Shown piece by piece: positions 33,837-42,071 of a stretch of DNA of 64,000 nt. A model generated the notes under the pieces. The model ran no database searches and was not told the DNA's origin. It saw only the letters and a list, made by a program, of their open reading frames with translations. Source of the DNA: DASUCS01 sp041166385 (lineage in GTDB: Bacteria > Actinomycetota > Acidimicrobiia > Acidimicrobiales > JACDCH01); the NCBI GenBank assembly GCA_041166385.1, contig JBEEFW010000029.1, positions 18,450 through 82,449 on the forward strand. Reading direction: 5' to 3'. How positions within the stretch are numbered: the stretch's first letter is position 1; each line of letters opens with the position of its first letter. Made by a program: the position numbers and the translations under genes.

Positions 33837-34726
33837 GGGCGCTTGGGGAACTTCGAAAAGTCTGGACGACGCTTGCCGACGTACGCGTCGCGTCCCTCTT
33901 GCGCTTCTTCGGTTTGGTAGTAGAGCAACGTCGCGTCGCCGGCGAGCTGTTGGATGCCCGCGAGCCCGTCGTCGGCGGCGTTCATCGATGCCTTGATCAT
34001 GCGCAACGCGAGCGGGCTGTGCTGCAGCATCTCCTCAGACCAACGCACGGTCTCTTCCTCGAGCTCCTCGAGAGGGACGACGGTGTTCACGAGCCCCATC
34101 TCGTACGCCCGCTGCGCGTCGTACTGACGGCAGAGGAACCACACCTCTCGAGCGAACTTCTGGCCGATCTGGCGCGCGAGCAGCCCTGAGCCGTAGCCGC
34201 CGTCGAACGAGCCGACACGAGGCCCCGTCTGTCCGAAGCGCGCGTTGTCGGCCGCGATCGTGAGATCGCAGACGACGTGCAACACGTGTCCGCCACCGAT
34301 CGCATAACCCGCCACCATCGCGATGACGGGCTTCGGCGTCCTTCGGATCTGCACCTGGAGATCGAGGACGTTGAGCCGGCCGATGCCCTTCTGGGCGACG
34401 GCGTCGTCACCGATGTATCCGTCGTCGCCGCGGATCCGCTGATCGCCGCCGGAGCAGAACGCCTCGTCGCCGTCGCCCGTCAGGATGATCACTCCGATGT
34501 CGGGATCGTCACGCGCCTCGTTGAAGGCGTGCTGCAGCTCGAACAGCGTCTGCGGCCGGAAGGCGTTGCGCACCTCTGGGCGGCAGATCGTGATCTTGGC
34601 GATGGCGCCGACGCCGGAGGGCGACGCGATCTCGAAGCGGATGTCGCCGTACTCGTGGTCTCCGGCGGGCTTCCACTCGGCTCCGGGCCGGATCCTGGAA
34701 CCCGTCGAATGCGTCGAACCTGTCAT
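33833..34726 (-). CDS. menB: 1,4-dihydroxy-2-naphthoyl-CoA synthase
   Basis: MenB is the crotonase-fold enzyme closing the naphthoate ring. I start at the ATG at 34726 (297 aa); upstream codons in the frame open only with TTG or GTG. Motifs are ICRPEVRNAFRPQT, EAFCSGGDQRIRGDDGY, MVAGYAIGGGH and FDGGYGSGLLARQIGQKFAREVWF, all characteristic. It is upstream of menA and divergent from the HU gene. Confidence 0.95.
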   Translation of the reverse strand: MTGSTHSTGSRIRPGAEWKPAGDHEYGDIRFEIASPSGVGAIAKITICRPEVRNAFRPQTLFELQHAFNEARDDPDIGVIILTGDGDEAFCSGGDQRIRGDDGYIGDDAVAQKGIGRLNVLDLQVQIRRTPKPVIAMVAGYAIGGGHVLHVVCDLTIAADNARFGQTGPRVGSFDGGYGSGLLARQIGQKFAREVWFLCRQYDAQRAYEMGLVNTVVPLEELEEETVRWSEEMLQHSPLALRMIKASMNAADDGLAGIQQLAGDATLLYYQTEEAQEGRDAYVGKRRPDFSKFPKRP

Positions 34727-34819
34727 CGGGATGAAGTCTGCTCGCCGGTGTGGCACCAGCGACAATCTCGGGTATCCGCGCTCGGTGCTCGCGATGGGGC
34801 ATGCTGGTTGCTCCCTACT

Positions 34820-34824
34820 GGAGG
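34820..34824 (+). promoter_or_regulatory. Strong ribosome binding site of hup (GGAGG)
   Basis: GGAGG ends 6 nt before the ATG at 34831, fixing that start against the longer open frame from 34750. It contrasts with the many genes here that lack any leader. Confidence 0.75.
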
Positions 34825-34830
34825 TCCTGG

Positions 34831-35268
34831 ATGAATCGAAGAGAACTCGTGAACGCGATTGCCGCGCACACGGGACAGAACAACAAAGAGGTCGAAGCCA
34901 CCCTCACCGGGTTCACCGAGGTCGTGACGGCCGTTGCCGCGAAGGGTGAGCCGGTGATCATCTCCGGCTTCGCGAAGTTCGTTCGTCGCGACTCCCCCGC
35001 TCGCATGGGCCGCAACCCGGCCACGGGCGAGGCGATCAAGATCAAGGCCTCCAAGAAGGCCAGGATCACTCCGTTGAAGGCGTTCAAGGACGCAGTCCTG
35101 TCTCCGGCGTCCGCTCCGAAGCTGGCCGCCGGCGTGTGGCCGCCCGCAGCGAAGACCGCGGCGAAGAAGGCCCCCGCCAAGAAGAAGGCTGCTCCTGCAG
35201 CCAAGAAGAAGGCGCCGGCCAAGAAGAAGGCCCCCGCCAAGAAGAAGGCTCCCGCCAAGCGCAGGTAG
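34831..35268 (+). CDS. hup: HU-type nucleoid protein with lysine-rich tail (HupB-like)
   Basis: The 145-aa protein has a full HU domain (residues 1 to about 95): MNRRELVNAIAAHTG, KGEPVIISGFAKFVRR and the DNA-binding arm MGRNPATGEAIKI. A linker is followed by a tail of about 40 residues made of KKAPAKKKA-type repeats, like mycobacterial HupB. It should bend and compact DNA, with the tail adding non-specific binding. It lies between menB and menE. Confidence 0.95.
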   Translation: MNRRELVNAIAAHTGQNNKEVEATLTGFTEVVTAVAAKGEPVIISGFAKFVRRDSPARMGRNPATGEAIKIKASKKARITPLKAFKDAVLSPASAPKLAAGVWPPAAKTAAKKAPAKKKAAPAAKKKAPAKKKAPAKKKAPAKRR

Positions 35269-35277
35269 TCACTCGGT

Positions 35278-35324
35278 TCGCACGTGCGATGGATTGCCCC
35301 CACGGCAACTCATCGCACGTGCGA
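35278..35324. repeat. Perfect 14-bp inverted repeat, 19-nt loop
   Basis: TCGCACGTGCGATG (35278-35291) pairs with 35311-35324. Each arm also contains the palindrome CGCACGTGCG, so alternative folds exist. It lies 9 nt after the hup stop and 10 nt before the menE ATG, so it could terminate hup transcription, stabilise hup mRNA or affect menE. Confidence 0.8.
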
Positions 35325-35334
35325 TCCAGTTTTC

Positions 35335-36405
35335 ATGCATCGCCTCGTCCCACTCCAGGTACCCGGTGGACCCGCGTTCGTCGACGCACTGCGGCGTGCA
35401 TGGGACGACGGCGACGCTGTGTTGCCCGTCGACCCACGTCTACCGGAACCGGCAGTCCAACGGTTGATGGAGTCGATGCAACTCGACGAGCCCGTCGAAG
35501 ACGGTGACGCGCTCGTCGTCGCGACCAGCGGCACCAGTGGCGAACCGAAGGGCGTCGTGCTCACCCACGTCGCGATCGCCGCGTCTGCCCGGGCGACGAG
35601 CGCGCGACTCGGCGTCGACCCTTCGACCGATTGCTGGCTGGCCTGTCTTCCTCTTGCCCACGTCGGCGGCCTGTCCGTCGTCACGCGAGCTCTTGCCACC
35701 AACACGCCCGTCGTCGTGCACGATGGCTTCGACGCCGACGCAGTCGAGCGAGCGGCCGCAACCGACGGTGTCACACTCGTCTCACTCGTCGCCACCGCAT
35801 TGCGGCGCGTGGACGCGTCACGGTTCCGCATGGTCGTGCTGGGCGGCAGCACGCCGCCCGAGGAGTTGCCGGCCAACGTCGTGACGACCTACGGGATGAC
35901 CGAGACGGGAAGCGGCATCGTCTACGACGGCAGACCGCTCGACGGCGTCGAGGTACGCGTCGATGAGCGCGGCGAGATCCACGTGCGCGGCCCGATGCTC
36001 CTGCGCGAGTACCGCGACGGGACGGACCCGAAAGATGCCGACGGCTGGTTCGCGACCGACGACCTCGGCGAACTCGATGCGTCCGGGCGCTTGTTCGTGT
36101 CGGGTCGCGCCGGCGATCTCATCATCACCGGCGGTGAGAACGTGTGGCCCGAGCCAGTCGAAGCGATCCTCGCCAGCGAACCCGGGGTCGCGGACGTGGC
36201 CATCGTCGGACGCGCCGATGACGAATGGGGTCAGCGCGTGGTGGCGATGGTGGTTCCAACCGACGCGATGCAACCGCCGACGCTCGACGCGCTGCGAGCC
36301 GCGATCAAGGAACGCATCGGCCCGTGGGCGGCCCCGCGCGAGATCGAGCTCGTCGACGCGATCCCCCGCACCGCGCTGGGGAAGGTGCGCCGGCGCGGCC
36401 TCTGA
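35335..36405 (+). CDS. menE: o-Succinylbenzoate-CoA ligase
   Basis: MenE activates OSB to OSB-CoA, the MenB substrate. The 356-aa ANL enzyme is compact and has VVATSGTSGEPKGVVLTH, YGMTETGSG, DGWFATDDLGEL, GDLIITGGENVWPEPVE and the C-terminal Lys in PRTALGKVRRRGL. I start at ATG 35335 (MHRLVPLQVPGG), downstream of the palindrome; no clear ribosome binding site is seen. Assignment rests on size and the men context. Confidence 0.9.
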   Translation: MHRLVPLQVPGGPAFVDALRRAWDDGDAVLPVDPRLPEPAVQRLMESMQLDEPVEDGDALVVATSGTSGEPKGVVLTHVAIAASARATSARLGVDPSTDCWLACLPLAHVGGLSVVTRALATNTPVVVHDGFDADAVERAAATDGVTLVSLVATALRRVDASRFRMVVLGGSTPPEELPANVVTTYGMTETGSGIVYDGRPLDGVEVRVDERGEIHVRGPMLLREYRDGTDPKDADGWFATDDLGELDASGRLFVSGRAGDLIITGGENVWPEPVEAILASEPGVADVAIVGRADDEWGQRVVAMVVPTDAMQPPTLDALRAAIKERIGPWAAPREIELVDAIPRTALGKVRRRGL

Positions 36406-36417
36406 CGCGCCGCGTCG

Positions 36418-37644
36418 CTACACCGCGACCAAGCTCGAGATTCGCGTGCCGCCGAGCGCGAGCACCCGTTTCTCGTTCGTCCCGAGCCTGTACGCGGTGG
36501 TCTCGAGGCCGGTGGTGAAGACGAGCCATTGCGAGTCACGCGAGAACGACGGCGCTGTCGGGCTGAACCCGACGACCGCATCCTCCAGGCTGGAGACCTT
36601 CCCAGTCGGCAAGTCGATCAAGACGAGTCGAGTCGGTTCGGTCTGACGAGCCAGCAGCACGCTGGCTTTGGTTGCATCCGCGGAGAACGTCACGGGAAAG
36701 CCCTGTGTGGCCGAGTCGCGCAGGTCTGGAAGCTCTCGCACAGTGCCCGTTGCAACGTTGATCAACACCACGCCACAAACGAGCTGGTCATCGCACTGCG
36801 CCGCGAACACGAAGTCGCCCCCCGCCGAAAGGGCATCGCCCGACGCAATTCGTCGGGCCGAGCCGGCACGGTCGACCACGTAGATGGAGCCGTGCAAGGA
36901 CAGCACGACGCCCTCACGCACCGCTCCAGCGACTTGAGCCTGCGGGACACTGAATGGACCGGCCGTGACCGCGCCGGTGAGATCGACCTCGGTCAGTGTC
37001 ACCGCGAGTTCCAGGTACCGAACCAACCACACCCGATCCTCGAACGACGACGCAAAGAAGTTGTCGGCGGCCCCGAGGTCGGTGCCCGGCCGGTCGTAGG
37101 GCTCTCGAATGAACGTCGTCTGAGCCGACTGCGAGTTGACGACCACTCCCCCGGGTCTCGGCACGTAGACGTAGGCCGGCTGCATCGCCGGTCTCGACAT
37201 GGCGCCTGTATCGAGGTCGATCAGTGAGATGAAGCCATCCTCGTTGGCGACGAGAAGCTTGATTCCAGCCGGCGCGCCCAACTGGAGCCCGGGAAGCGTC
37301 GTCGCGGTTGTTGTCGTCGGTGCGGTCGTGGTCGTGCTCGTCGACGTCGACGTCGTCGTCGGCCGACTCGTGGTGGTGGTGGTCGCGTTCGCCGCGGCCT
37401 TCTCGCGGCCGCCCGAGTCGCGGCCGGCGAAGACCAGCCCGGCCAACACGACGGCCACCACCCCGCCCAGAGCGATCAGATCGCGACGGCGGTGCGGGCT
37501 GGCCGACCGAGAGCCCGCGCTGGACCGGCGACCCACCTCGACGGTGATGGCCTCGCCCTGCTGATGACCGCACGTCGGACAACGAAACGCATTGGGCGGG
37601 AGACTGAGGCCGCACGACTCACAACGAGCGTGCGGTGTGGTCAT
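36418..37644 (-). CDS. Zinc-ribbon membrane protein with beta-propeller-like ectodomain
   Basis: From ATG 37644 the product is 408 aa. It begins with a zinc ribbon (CESCGLSLPPNAFRCPTC), then a basic stretch and one TM helix (LIALGGVVAVVLAGLVFAG). A long Thr/Ser-rich linker follows, then an extracytoplasmic domain with repeated short strands (e.g. FISLIDLDTGAMS, VVLINVATGTVREL, RLVLIDLPTGKVSSL) typical of a beta-propeller. Function is unknown. It follows the sigma/anti-sigma genes; TACTCT ends 9 nt before its ATG. Confidence 0.75.
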   Translation of the reverse strand: MTTPHARCESCGLSLPPNAFRCPTCGHQQGEAITVEVGRRSSAGSRSASPHRRRDLIALGGVVAVVLAGLVFAGRDSGGREKAAANATTTTTSRPTTTSTSTSTTTTAPTTTTATTLPGLQLGAPAGIKLLVANEDGFISLIDLDTGAMSRPAMQPAYVYVPRPGGVVVNSQSAQTTFIREPYDRPGTDLGAADNFFASSFEDRVWLVRYLELAVTLTEVDLTGAVTAGPFSVPQAQVAGAVREGVVLSLHGSIYVVDRAGSARRIASGDALSAGGDFVFAAQCDDQLVCGVVLINVATGTVRELPDLRDSATQGFPVTFSADATKASVLLARQTEPTRLVLIDLPTGKVSSLEDAVVGFSPTAPSFSRDSQWLVFTTGLETTAYRLGTNEKRVLALGGTRISSLVAV

Positions 37645-37663
37645 CAGTCGCGCAGAGTACCGA

Positions 37664-38272
37664 TCAGACAGGTACCAAAGCTGTGCACCACACCCGGCCA
37701 TCGACCCCGACGAGCGCGAGTTCGCGGATTCTGCCCGGATTGCCCGGAAGGATCGTCCCCCATGACCCGGAGCCGGGAACCTCGGTGGTGTTGCCGTCGA
37801 CGTAGGTGACGCGCAGCCGGTACTCGTTCGACGCGTCCGTCCACCCGGGTACGGCGACGAACACCCACGAGGGGTCGTCGCCATGTACGTACGCGTCACC
37901 CACGACCTTGCCGGACGGCGCGCGCATCGCCACTTCCCGCACGGGTACCGGCGTGTCGCTCATGATCCGACCAGCCGCGAAGGCCACCACCGCGAGAAGA
38001 ACGGCGGCCACTGCGCCGGCCACGACCGGCCCCCGCCGTCGGGGCCGAGGCGGGCTGAGGCGCGCGAGCACGGCTTGCTCGAAACCCGACGCCGGCTCGC
38101 CATTCGGTGCGAGCAACACAAGATCGTCGGTGACCGCACTCAGGTCGTGCATCAGCTCGCGGCAGGACACGCATCCCTCGACATGGGCCAACACGTCCGC
38201 GCGTTGCTCGCCCGGCAGCAGACCGAGTGCGGCCTCGGGGAGCATCACCTGCACGTCGGCGCAGCCGCTCAT
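37664..38272 (-). CDS. RskA-like anti-sigma factor
   Basis: The 202-aa protein has an N-terminal zinc anti-sigma domain with the motif H-x3-C-x2-C (HVEGCVSCRE), a proline/arginine-rich juxtamembrane segment, one TM helix (about residues 81-102) and an extracytoplasmic anti-sigma-K-type domain. It overlaps the sigma gene by 4 bp, so it should bind and hold that sigma factor at the membrane. Release presumably needs a membrane protease. Confidence 0.92.
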   Translation of the reverse strand: MSGCADVQVMLPEAALGLLPGEQRADVLAHVEGCVSCRELMHDLSAVTDDLVLLAPNGEPASGFEQAVLARLSPPRPRRRGPVVAGAVAAVLLAVVAFAAGRIMSDTPVPVREVAMRAPSGKVVGDAYVHGDDPSWVFVAVPGWTDASNEYRLRVTYVDGNTTEVPGSGSWGTILPGNPGRIRELALVGVDGRVWCTALVPV

Positions 38273-38904
38273 CGGGACTCCGCCACGAGCTCGCCTCGGA
38301 GCTTCATCAATCCGGTGCGCAACCGCGTCTTCGCGGTCCCGAGTGGAATGCCCTCGATGTCGCTGATCTCTTGTGCCGTTCTTCCGTGCACGGCCGCGAG
38401 AACGACCGCACGCCGCTGGTCGACCGGCAGCAGGCGCAGGGCGTCCACCACACGCTCGACCTCCGTCGTGCGCGTGGCGAGGTCGGCAGGACCAGCCGTG
38501 GGATCGGTGGCGGTGAGATCGATCGCGTCCACGGGGTCCGCCGGTCGAACGCGTTCAACCCGAACGGCGTCGATCGCCAGATTGCGCGTGATCGTCAGCA
38601 ACCACGTGGCCACCGACGCGCGGCGACCGTCGTACACCGCGGCGTGTCGCCACGCCCGCACGAACGCTTCTTGTGCGACGTCCTCGGCACGCCCCGAGTC
38701 ACCGACGATCGCGAGCGCGCAACCGAACACTCGACGCTGGTAGCGCCGCACGAACGCAAGCGCAGCATCGGCATCGCATGCGGCGAGCCCGGCGACAAGG
38801 CCCTCGTCCGATCCGTCCCACACGTCGTTCTTACGGCTGGCGGGTCCGAACGGATTGGCAACGGGAGCAATCCTTCCAGGTGGCCTGTCCGTATGATCCG
38901 GCAT
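38269..38904 (-). CDS. ECF (SigK-like) RNA polymerase sigma factor
   Basis: The protein (211 aa from ATG 38904) has sigma2 (AALAFVRRYQRRVFGCAL, DVAQEAFVRAWRH, ATWLLTITRNLAIDAVR) and sigma4 (LLPVDQRRAVVLAAVHGRTAQEIS, GTAKTRLRTGL). Its ATG overlaps the ATG of the divergent cupredoxin gene at a CATG, so the true start may be the GTG before WDGSDEG further in. It forms a pair with the following anti-sigma gene. Confidence 0.9.
   Translation of the reverse strand: MPDHTDRPPGRIAPVANPFGPASRKNDVWDGSDEGLVAGLAACDADAALAFVRRYQRRVFGCALAIVGDSGRAEDVAQEAFVRAWRHAAVYDGRRASVATWLLTITRNLAIDAVRVERVRPADPVDAIDLTATDPTAGPADLATRTTEVERVVDALRLLPVDQRRAVVLAAVHGRTAQEISDIEGIPLGTAKTRLRTGLMKLRGELVAESR
38892..38897 (+). promoter_or_regulatory. 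Candidate -10 (TATGAT) of the cupredoxin gene
   Basis: TATGAT, the best consensus hexamer in the window, ends five bases before the cupredoxin ATG at 38903. Transcription would start at the ATG (leaderless). No -35 at the usual spacing is evident. Confidence 0.55.
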
Positions 38905-39385
38905 GCGCAAGATCCTGATTCTGCTCGCTGCGGTGGCCCTCTTCGTCGTCGGCTGCGGCGGAGGCAGCAGTTCGAGCACTCCGGTCAAGCTCTCTGGCAG
39001 CACGACCAACAAGGGGACGAAGGACCTGGCGGGCTCGGCCGCGGAGGTCGAGATGGACGACTTCTACTTCAACCCCACCTTCATCAAGGGCGGTACCCCC
39101 GGCGCCAGCGTGCAGCTCACGCTGAAGAACGAGGGCACGAACCCGCACACGTTCACGAGTGCGGCGCTCGGGGTCGACAAGCAGGTCGCTCCCGGCGGCA
39201 GTGAGGTCGTGCAGATCACGCTGCCGCAATCGGGCGCCACGGAGTTCCACTGCAAGTTCCACCAGCAGAGCAACGGCATGCAGGGCGCGTTCTTCTTCAA
39301 GGACGGCGACAGCGTTGCGGCCAGCGGCGGCGGTGGTTCGTCCAGCTCGTCGAGCTCGAGCGGCGGCTACAACTACCCGAACTAG
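38903..39385 (+). CDS. Cupredoxin-type copper lipoprotein
   Basis: The 160-aa protein has a lipoprotein signal peptide with a good lipobox (FVVGC, Cys18) and a Gly/Ser linker. It then has a plastocyanin/azurin-like domain with a type 1 copper set: His in NPHTFTS and the cluster C-x3-H-x6-M in FHCKFHQQSNGM. A Ser/Gly-rich tail follows. It is probably an outer-face electron carrier or copper-binding protein. It sits divergent from the ECF sigma gene. Confidence 0.9.
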   Translation: MRKILILLAAVALFVVGCGGGSSSSTPVKLSGSTTNKGTKDLAGSAAEVEMDDFYFNPTFIKGGTPGASVQLTLKNEGTNPHTFTSAALGVDKQVAPGGSEVVQITLPQSGATEFHCKFHQQSNGMQGAFFFKDGDSVAASGGGGSSSSSSSSGGYNYPN

Positions 39386-39405
39386 CCCCCGATAGCGTCC
39401 GGCGG

Positions 39406-41397
39406 GTGAATCGCCTGGCCGACGCGACAAGTCCCTACCTGCGCCAGCACAAGGACAATCCGGTCGACTGGTACCCGTGGGGTGACGAGGCGTTCGCCAA
39501 GGCGAAGGCCGAGGACAAGCCCGTGTTGCTGTCGGTCGGCTACTCGGCCTGCCACTGGTGCCATGTCATGGCGCACGAGTCGTTCGAAGACGAGAGCACC
39601 GCGGCGGTCGTCAACGAGATGTTCGTGAACGTGAAGGTCGACCGGGAGGAACGACCCGACGTCGACGCGATCTACATGGACGCCACGCAGGCGATGACGG
39701 GTCAGGGCGGCTGGCCGATGACGGTCTTCTGCGATCCGGAAGGCCGACCGTTCTACTGCGGCACGTACTTCCCCAAGGTGTCGCGGGGCGGTATGCCGAG
39801 CTTTCTCGACATCTGCCACGCGGTCGACGACGCCTGGCGCAACCGCCGCTCGGAGCTCCTCGAACATGCCGAGGAGCTCACGAACGCGATCGGGCGCACG
39901 GCGGCCTTGACCTCCGCTGATTCGGCGACGTTGCCCGGCACGGAGGAGTTGACGGCGGCGTACCGCAACCTCCGTGAGCAACACGACGACGAGTGGGGCG
40001 GCTTCGGTGGCGCGCCGAAGTTCCCACAGACGATGAGCCTCGAGCTGCTGCTGCGCGGCTACGCCCGCAATCGCGCACCCGGCGCCATCGAGACCGTGCG
40101 CACGTCGCTCGACGCGATGGCGTCGGGCGGCATGTACGACCACCTCGGCGGCGGGTTCGCGCGGTACTCGGTCGACAACATCTGGCTCGTTCCCCACTTC
40201 GAGAAGATGCTCTACGACCAAGCGCTCCTGGCCCGTACCTACTTGCACGCGTGGCAGCTCACCGAGTCACCGGTGTACCTCCAGGTGCTCGAGGAGACGA
40301 TCGGGTACGTGCTGCGCGAGCTGCGTCACGAGGACGGCGGCTTCTTCTCCGCCGAGGATGCCGATTCCGAAGGTGTCGAGGGGAAGTTCTACGTGTGGAC
40401 GCCGACCGAGATCCGCGCCGCGCTGTCGGACGCGCCCCACCTCGCCGAGGCGGCGATCGATTGGTACGGCGTGACAGACGAGGGGAACTTCGAAGGCACG
40501 AACATCCTCAACCGGATCGCGCACCGAGGTGAACTGCGACGCCCACCCGATGTCGAGGAGGCTCGAGCCCGCCTGTTCGAGGGGCGCGCCACGCGCATCC
40601 GTCCCGGGCTGGACGACAAGGTGCTCGCCGAATGGAACGGGCTGATGCTCGCCACGCTCGCGGAGGCGGCCGCCGCGACCGGGCGCAAGGATTGGATCGA
40701 GGCCGCGCAGGAGACCGGCGAGTTCCTGTTGCGCGCGCTGCGGCGAGACGACGGTCGCTGGCTGCGCAGCTGGCAGGGCGATCACGGCGCGCACACGCTG
40801 GCGTTCGCTGCCGACCACGGCGCGCTGATCGATGCGTTCACGCGGCTCGGGGAAGCCACGGGTCAGGCCCGCTGGATCACCGCGGCCGTCGACACGGCCG
40901 AGGCGTTGCTCGGTCTGTTCTGGGACGACGAAGCCGGCGGGTTGTTCACAACCGGACACGACGGCGAGCAACTGGTCGCCCGGCCCAAGGACCTGCTCGA
41001 CAACGCCACGCCGGCGGCCAACTCGCTCGCCGCCGTCGCCCTCGTCCGGCTCGCGGCCTTGACGGGCATCGACCGCTATCAGGCCCGGGCCGACGACATC
41101 CTGCGCCTCCTCGGCCGCGTGGCCGGCCAACATCCCACGGCGTTCGCTCATCTCCTCGCGGCCGTCGACCTGGTCGACGGCGGCGTGACCGAGATCGCGA
41201 TCGTCGGCGACCGCGCCGATCTGGTCGCCGCGGTGCAGGCCCGCTACCTCCCGAATGCGGTCCTCGCGTGGGGCGAGCCGTACGAGTCACCCCTGTGGCA
41301 CGATCGCCCTTCCGGGTGGGCGTACGTCTGCCGGCACTACGTCTGCAATGCGCCCGTCGCCGACGCCGAGGCGTTGCTCAGCGCGCTCGCGTCGTAG
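39406..41397 (+). CDS. Thioredoxin-domain protein of the YyaL/SPATA20 family
   Basis: The 663-aa protein joins an N-terminal thioredoxin-like domain (CHWCHVM motif in SACHWCHVMAHESFED) to a six-hairpin glycosidase-like toroid (FGGAPKFPQ, FEKMLYDQALL, LDDKVLAEWNGLM). The biochemical role of the family is not settled. The GTG start has TAGCGT ending 7 nt upstream. Its end overlaps the next minus-strand gene by 20 bp. Confidence 0.93.
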   Translation: MNRLADATSPYLRQHKDNPVDWYPWGDEAFAKAKAEDKPVLLSVGYSACHWCHVMAHESFEDESTAAVVNEMFVNVKVDREERPDVDAIYMDATQAMTGQGGWPMTVFCDPEGRPFYCGTYFPKVSRGGMPSFLDICHAVDDAWRNRRSELLEHAEELTNAIGRTAALTSADSATLPGTEELTAAYRNLREQHDDEWGGFGGAPKFPQTMSLELLLRGYARNRAPGAIETVRTSLDAMASGGMYDHLGGGFARYSVDNIWLVPHFEKMLYDQALLARTYLHAWQLTESPVYLQVLEETIGYVLRELRHEDGGFFSAEDADSEGVEGKFYVWTPTEIRAALSDAPHLAEAAIDWYGVTDEGNFEGTNILNRIAHRGELRRPPDVEEARARLFEGRATRIRPGLDDKVLAEWNGLMLATLAEAAAATGRKDWIEAAQETGEFLLRALRRDDGRWLRSWQGDHGAHTLAFAADHGALIDAFTRLGEATGQARWITAAVDTAEALLGLFWDDEAGGLFTTGHDGEQLVARPKDLLDNATPAANSLAAVALVRLAALTGIDRYQARADDILRLLGRVAGQHPTAFAHLLAAVDLVDGGVTEIAIVGDRADLVAAVQARYLPNAVLAWGEPYESPLWHDRPSGWAYVCRHYVCNAPVADAEALLSALAS

Positions 41398-42034
41398 GCC
41401 ACGCCGTCAGGTAGTCGGGCACGGGCCCGTCGACGTCGGGGATCGGCGGACCAGGTGTGGTCGCGATCGGGAGCACCCCGGCCCAGTAGCCGAGGTCCAT
41501 GTCCTCGGCATCGTCGATCGGACCACCCGTGCGTACCTTGGCGGAGCACTCGGCGAGCGAGAGTCGCACGATCAGCGTCTTGCGCAACTCGATGGGCGAC
41601 GGAAGTCGAGTGTCGTTGCTGCGCCCCGGCACCAAGTGCTCGACGATCGCCACCATCGAGTCGTACTGCTCTTGCGGGTCGTCGACGGGCTCGGCGCGAC
41701 CGAAGATCATCACCGAGCGGTAGTTCATCGAGTGGTGGAACGCGGAACGAGCGAGAACCAGCCCGTCGAGCAGCGTGACCGTGACGCACGCGTCCACACC
41801 AGACGCGAGCGTCTTCAGCGCGAAGTTGGCGGCGGCGCCGTGCACATACAGCTGATCGTCGACGCGGACGTAGGTGGTGGGGATCACCCACGGTCGGCCG
41901 TCGACCGCAAACCCGAGATGACAGACCAATCCCTCGTCGAGGATCGAGTGGATCGTGTCCCAGTCGTAACGACCGCGGTCGGCCAGCCTGCGAATCTTCG
42001 TGCGGTCGGTGGTCGCCACGGTCTGCTCGTCCAT
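41378..42034 (-). CDS. Pyridoxamine 5'-phosphate oxidase-like flavoprotein
   Basis: The 218-aa protein is a split-barrel flavin-binding protein of the NimA/PNPOx-like group: GLVCHLGFAVDGRPWVIPT, DQLYVHGAAANFALKTLAS and NYRSVMIFGRAEPVDD. It probably binds FMN or heme-like cofactors; a specific reaction cannot be assigned. It overlaps the YyaL-like gene tail to tail. Confidence 0.88.
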   Translation of the reverse strand: MDEQTVATTDRTKIRRLADRGRYDWDTIHSILDEGLVCHLGFAVDGRPWVIPTTYVRVDDQLYVHGAAANFALKTLASGVDACVTVTLLDGLVLARSAFHHSMNYRSVMIFGRAEPVDDPQEQYDSMVAIVEHLVPGRSNDTRLPSPIELRKTLIVRLSLAECSAKVRTGGPIDDAEDMDLGYWAGVLPIATTPGPPIPDVDGPVPDYLTAWPTTRAR

Positions 42035-42071
42035 CAGGTCATCGTGGCAGCGCAGCGAGGCGACGACCGGG

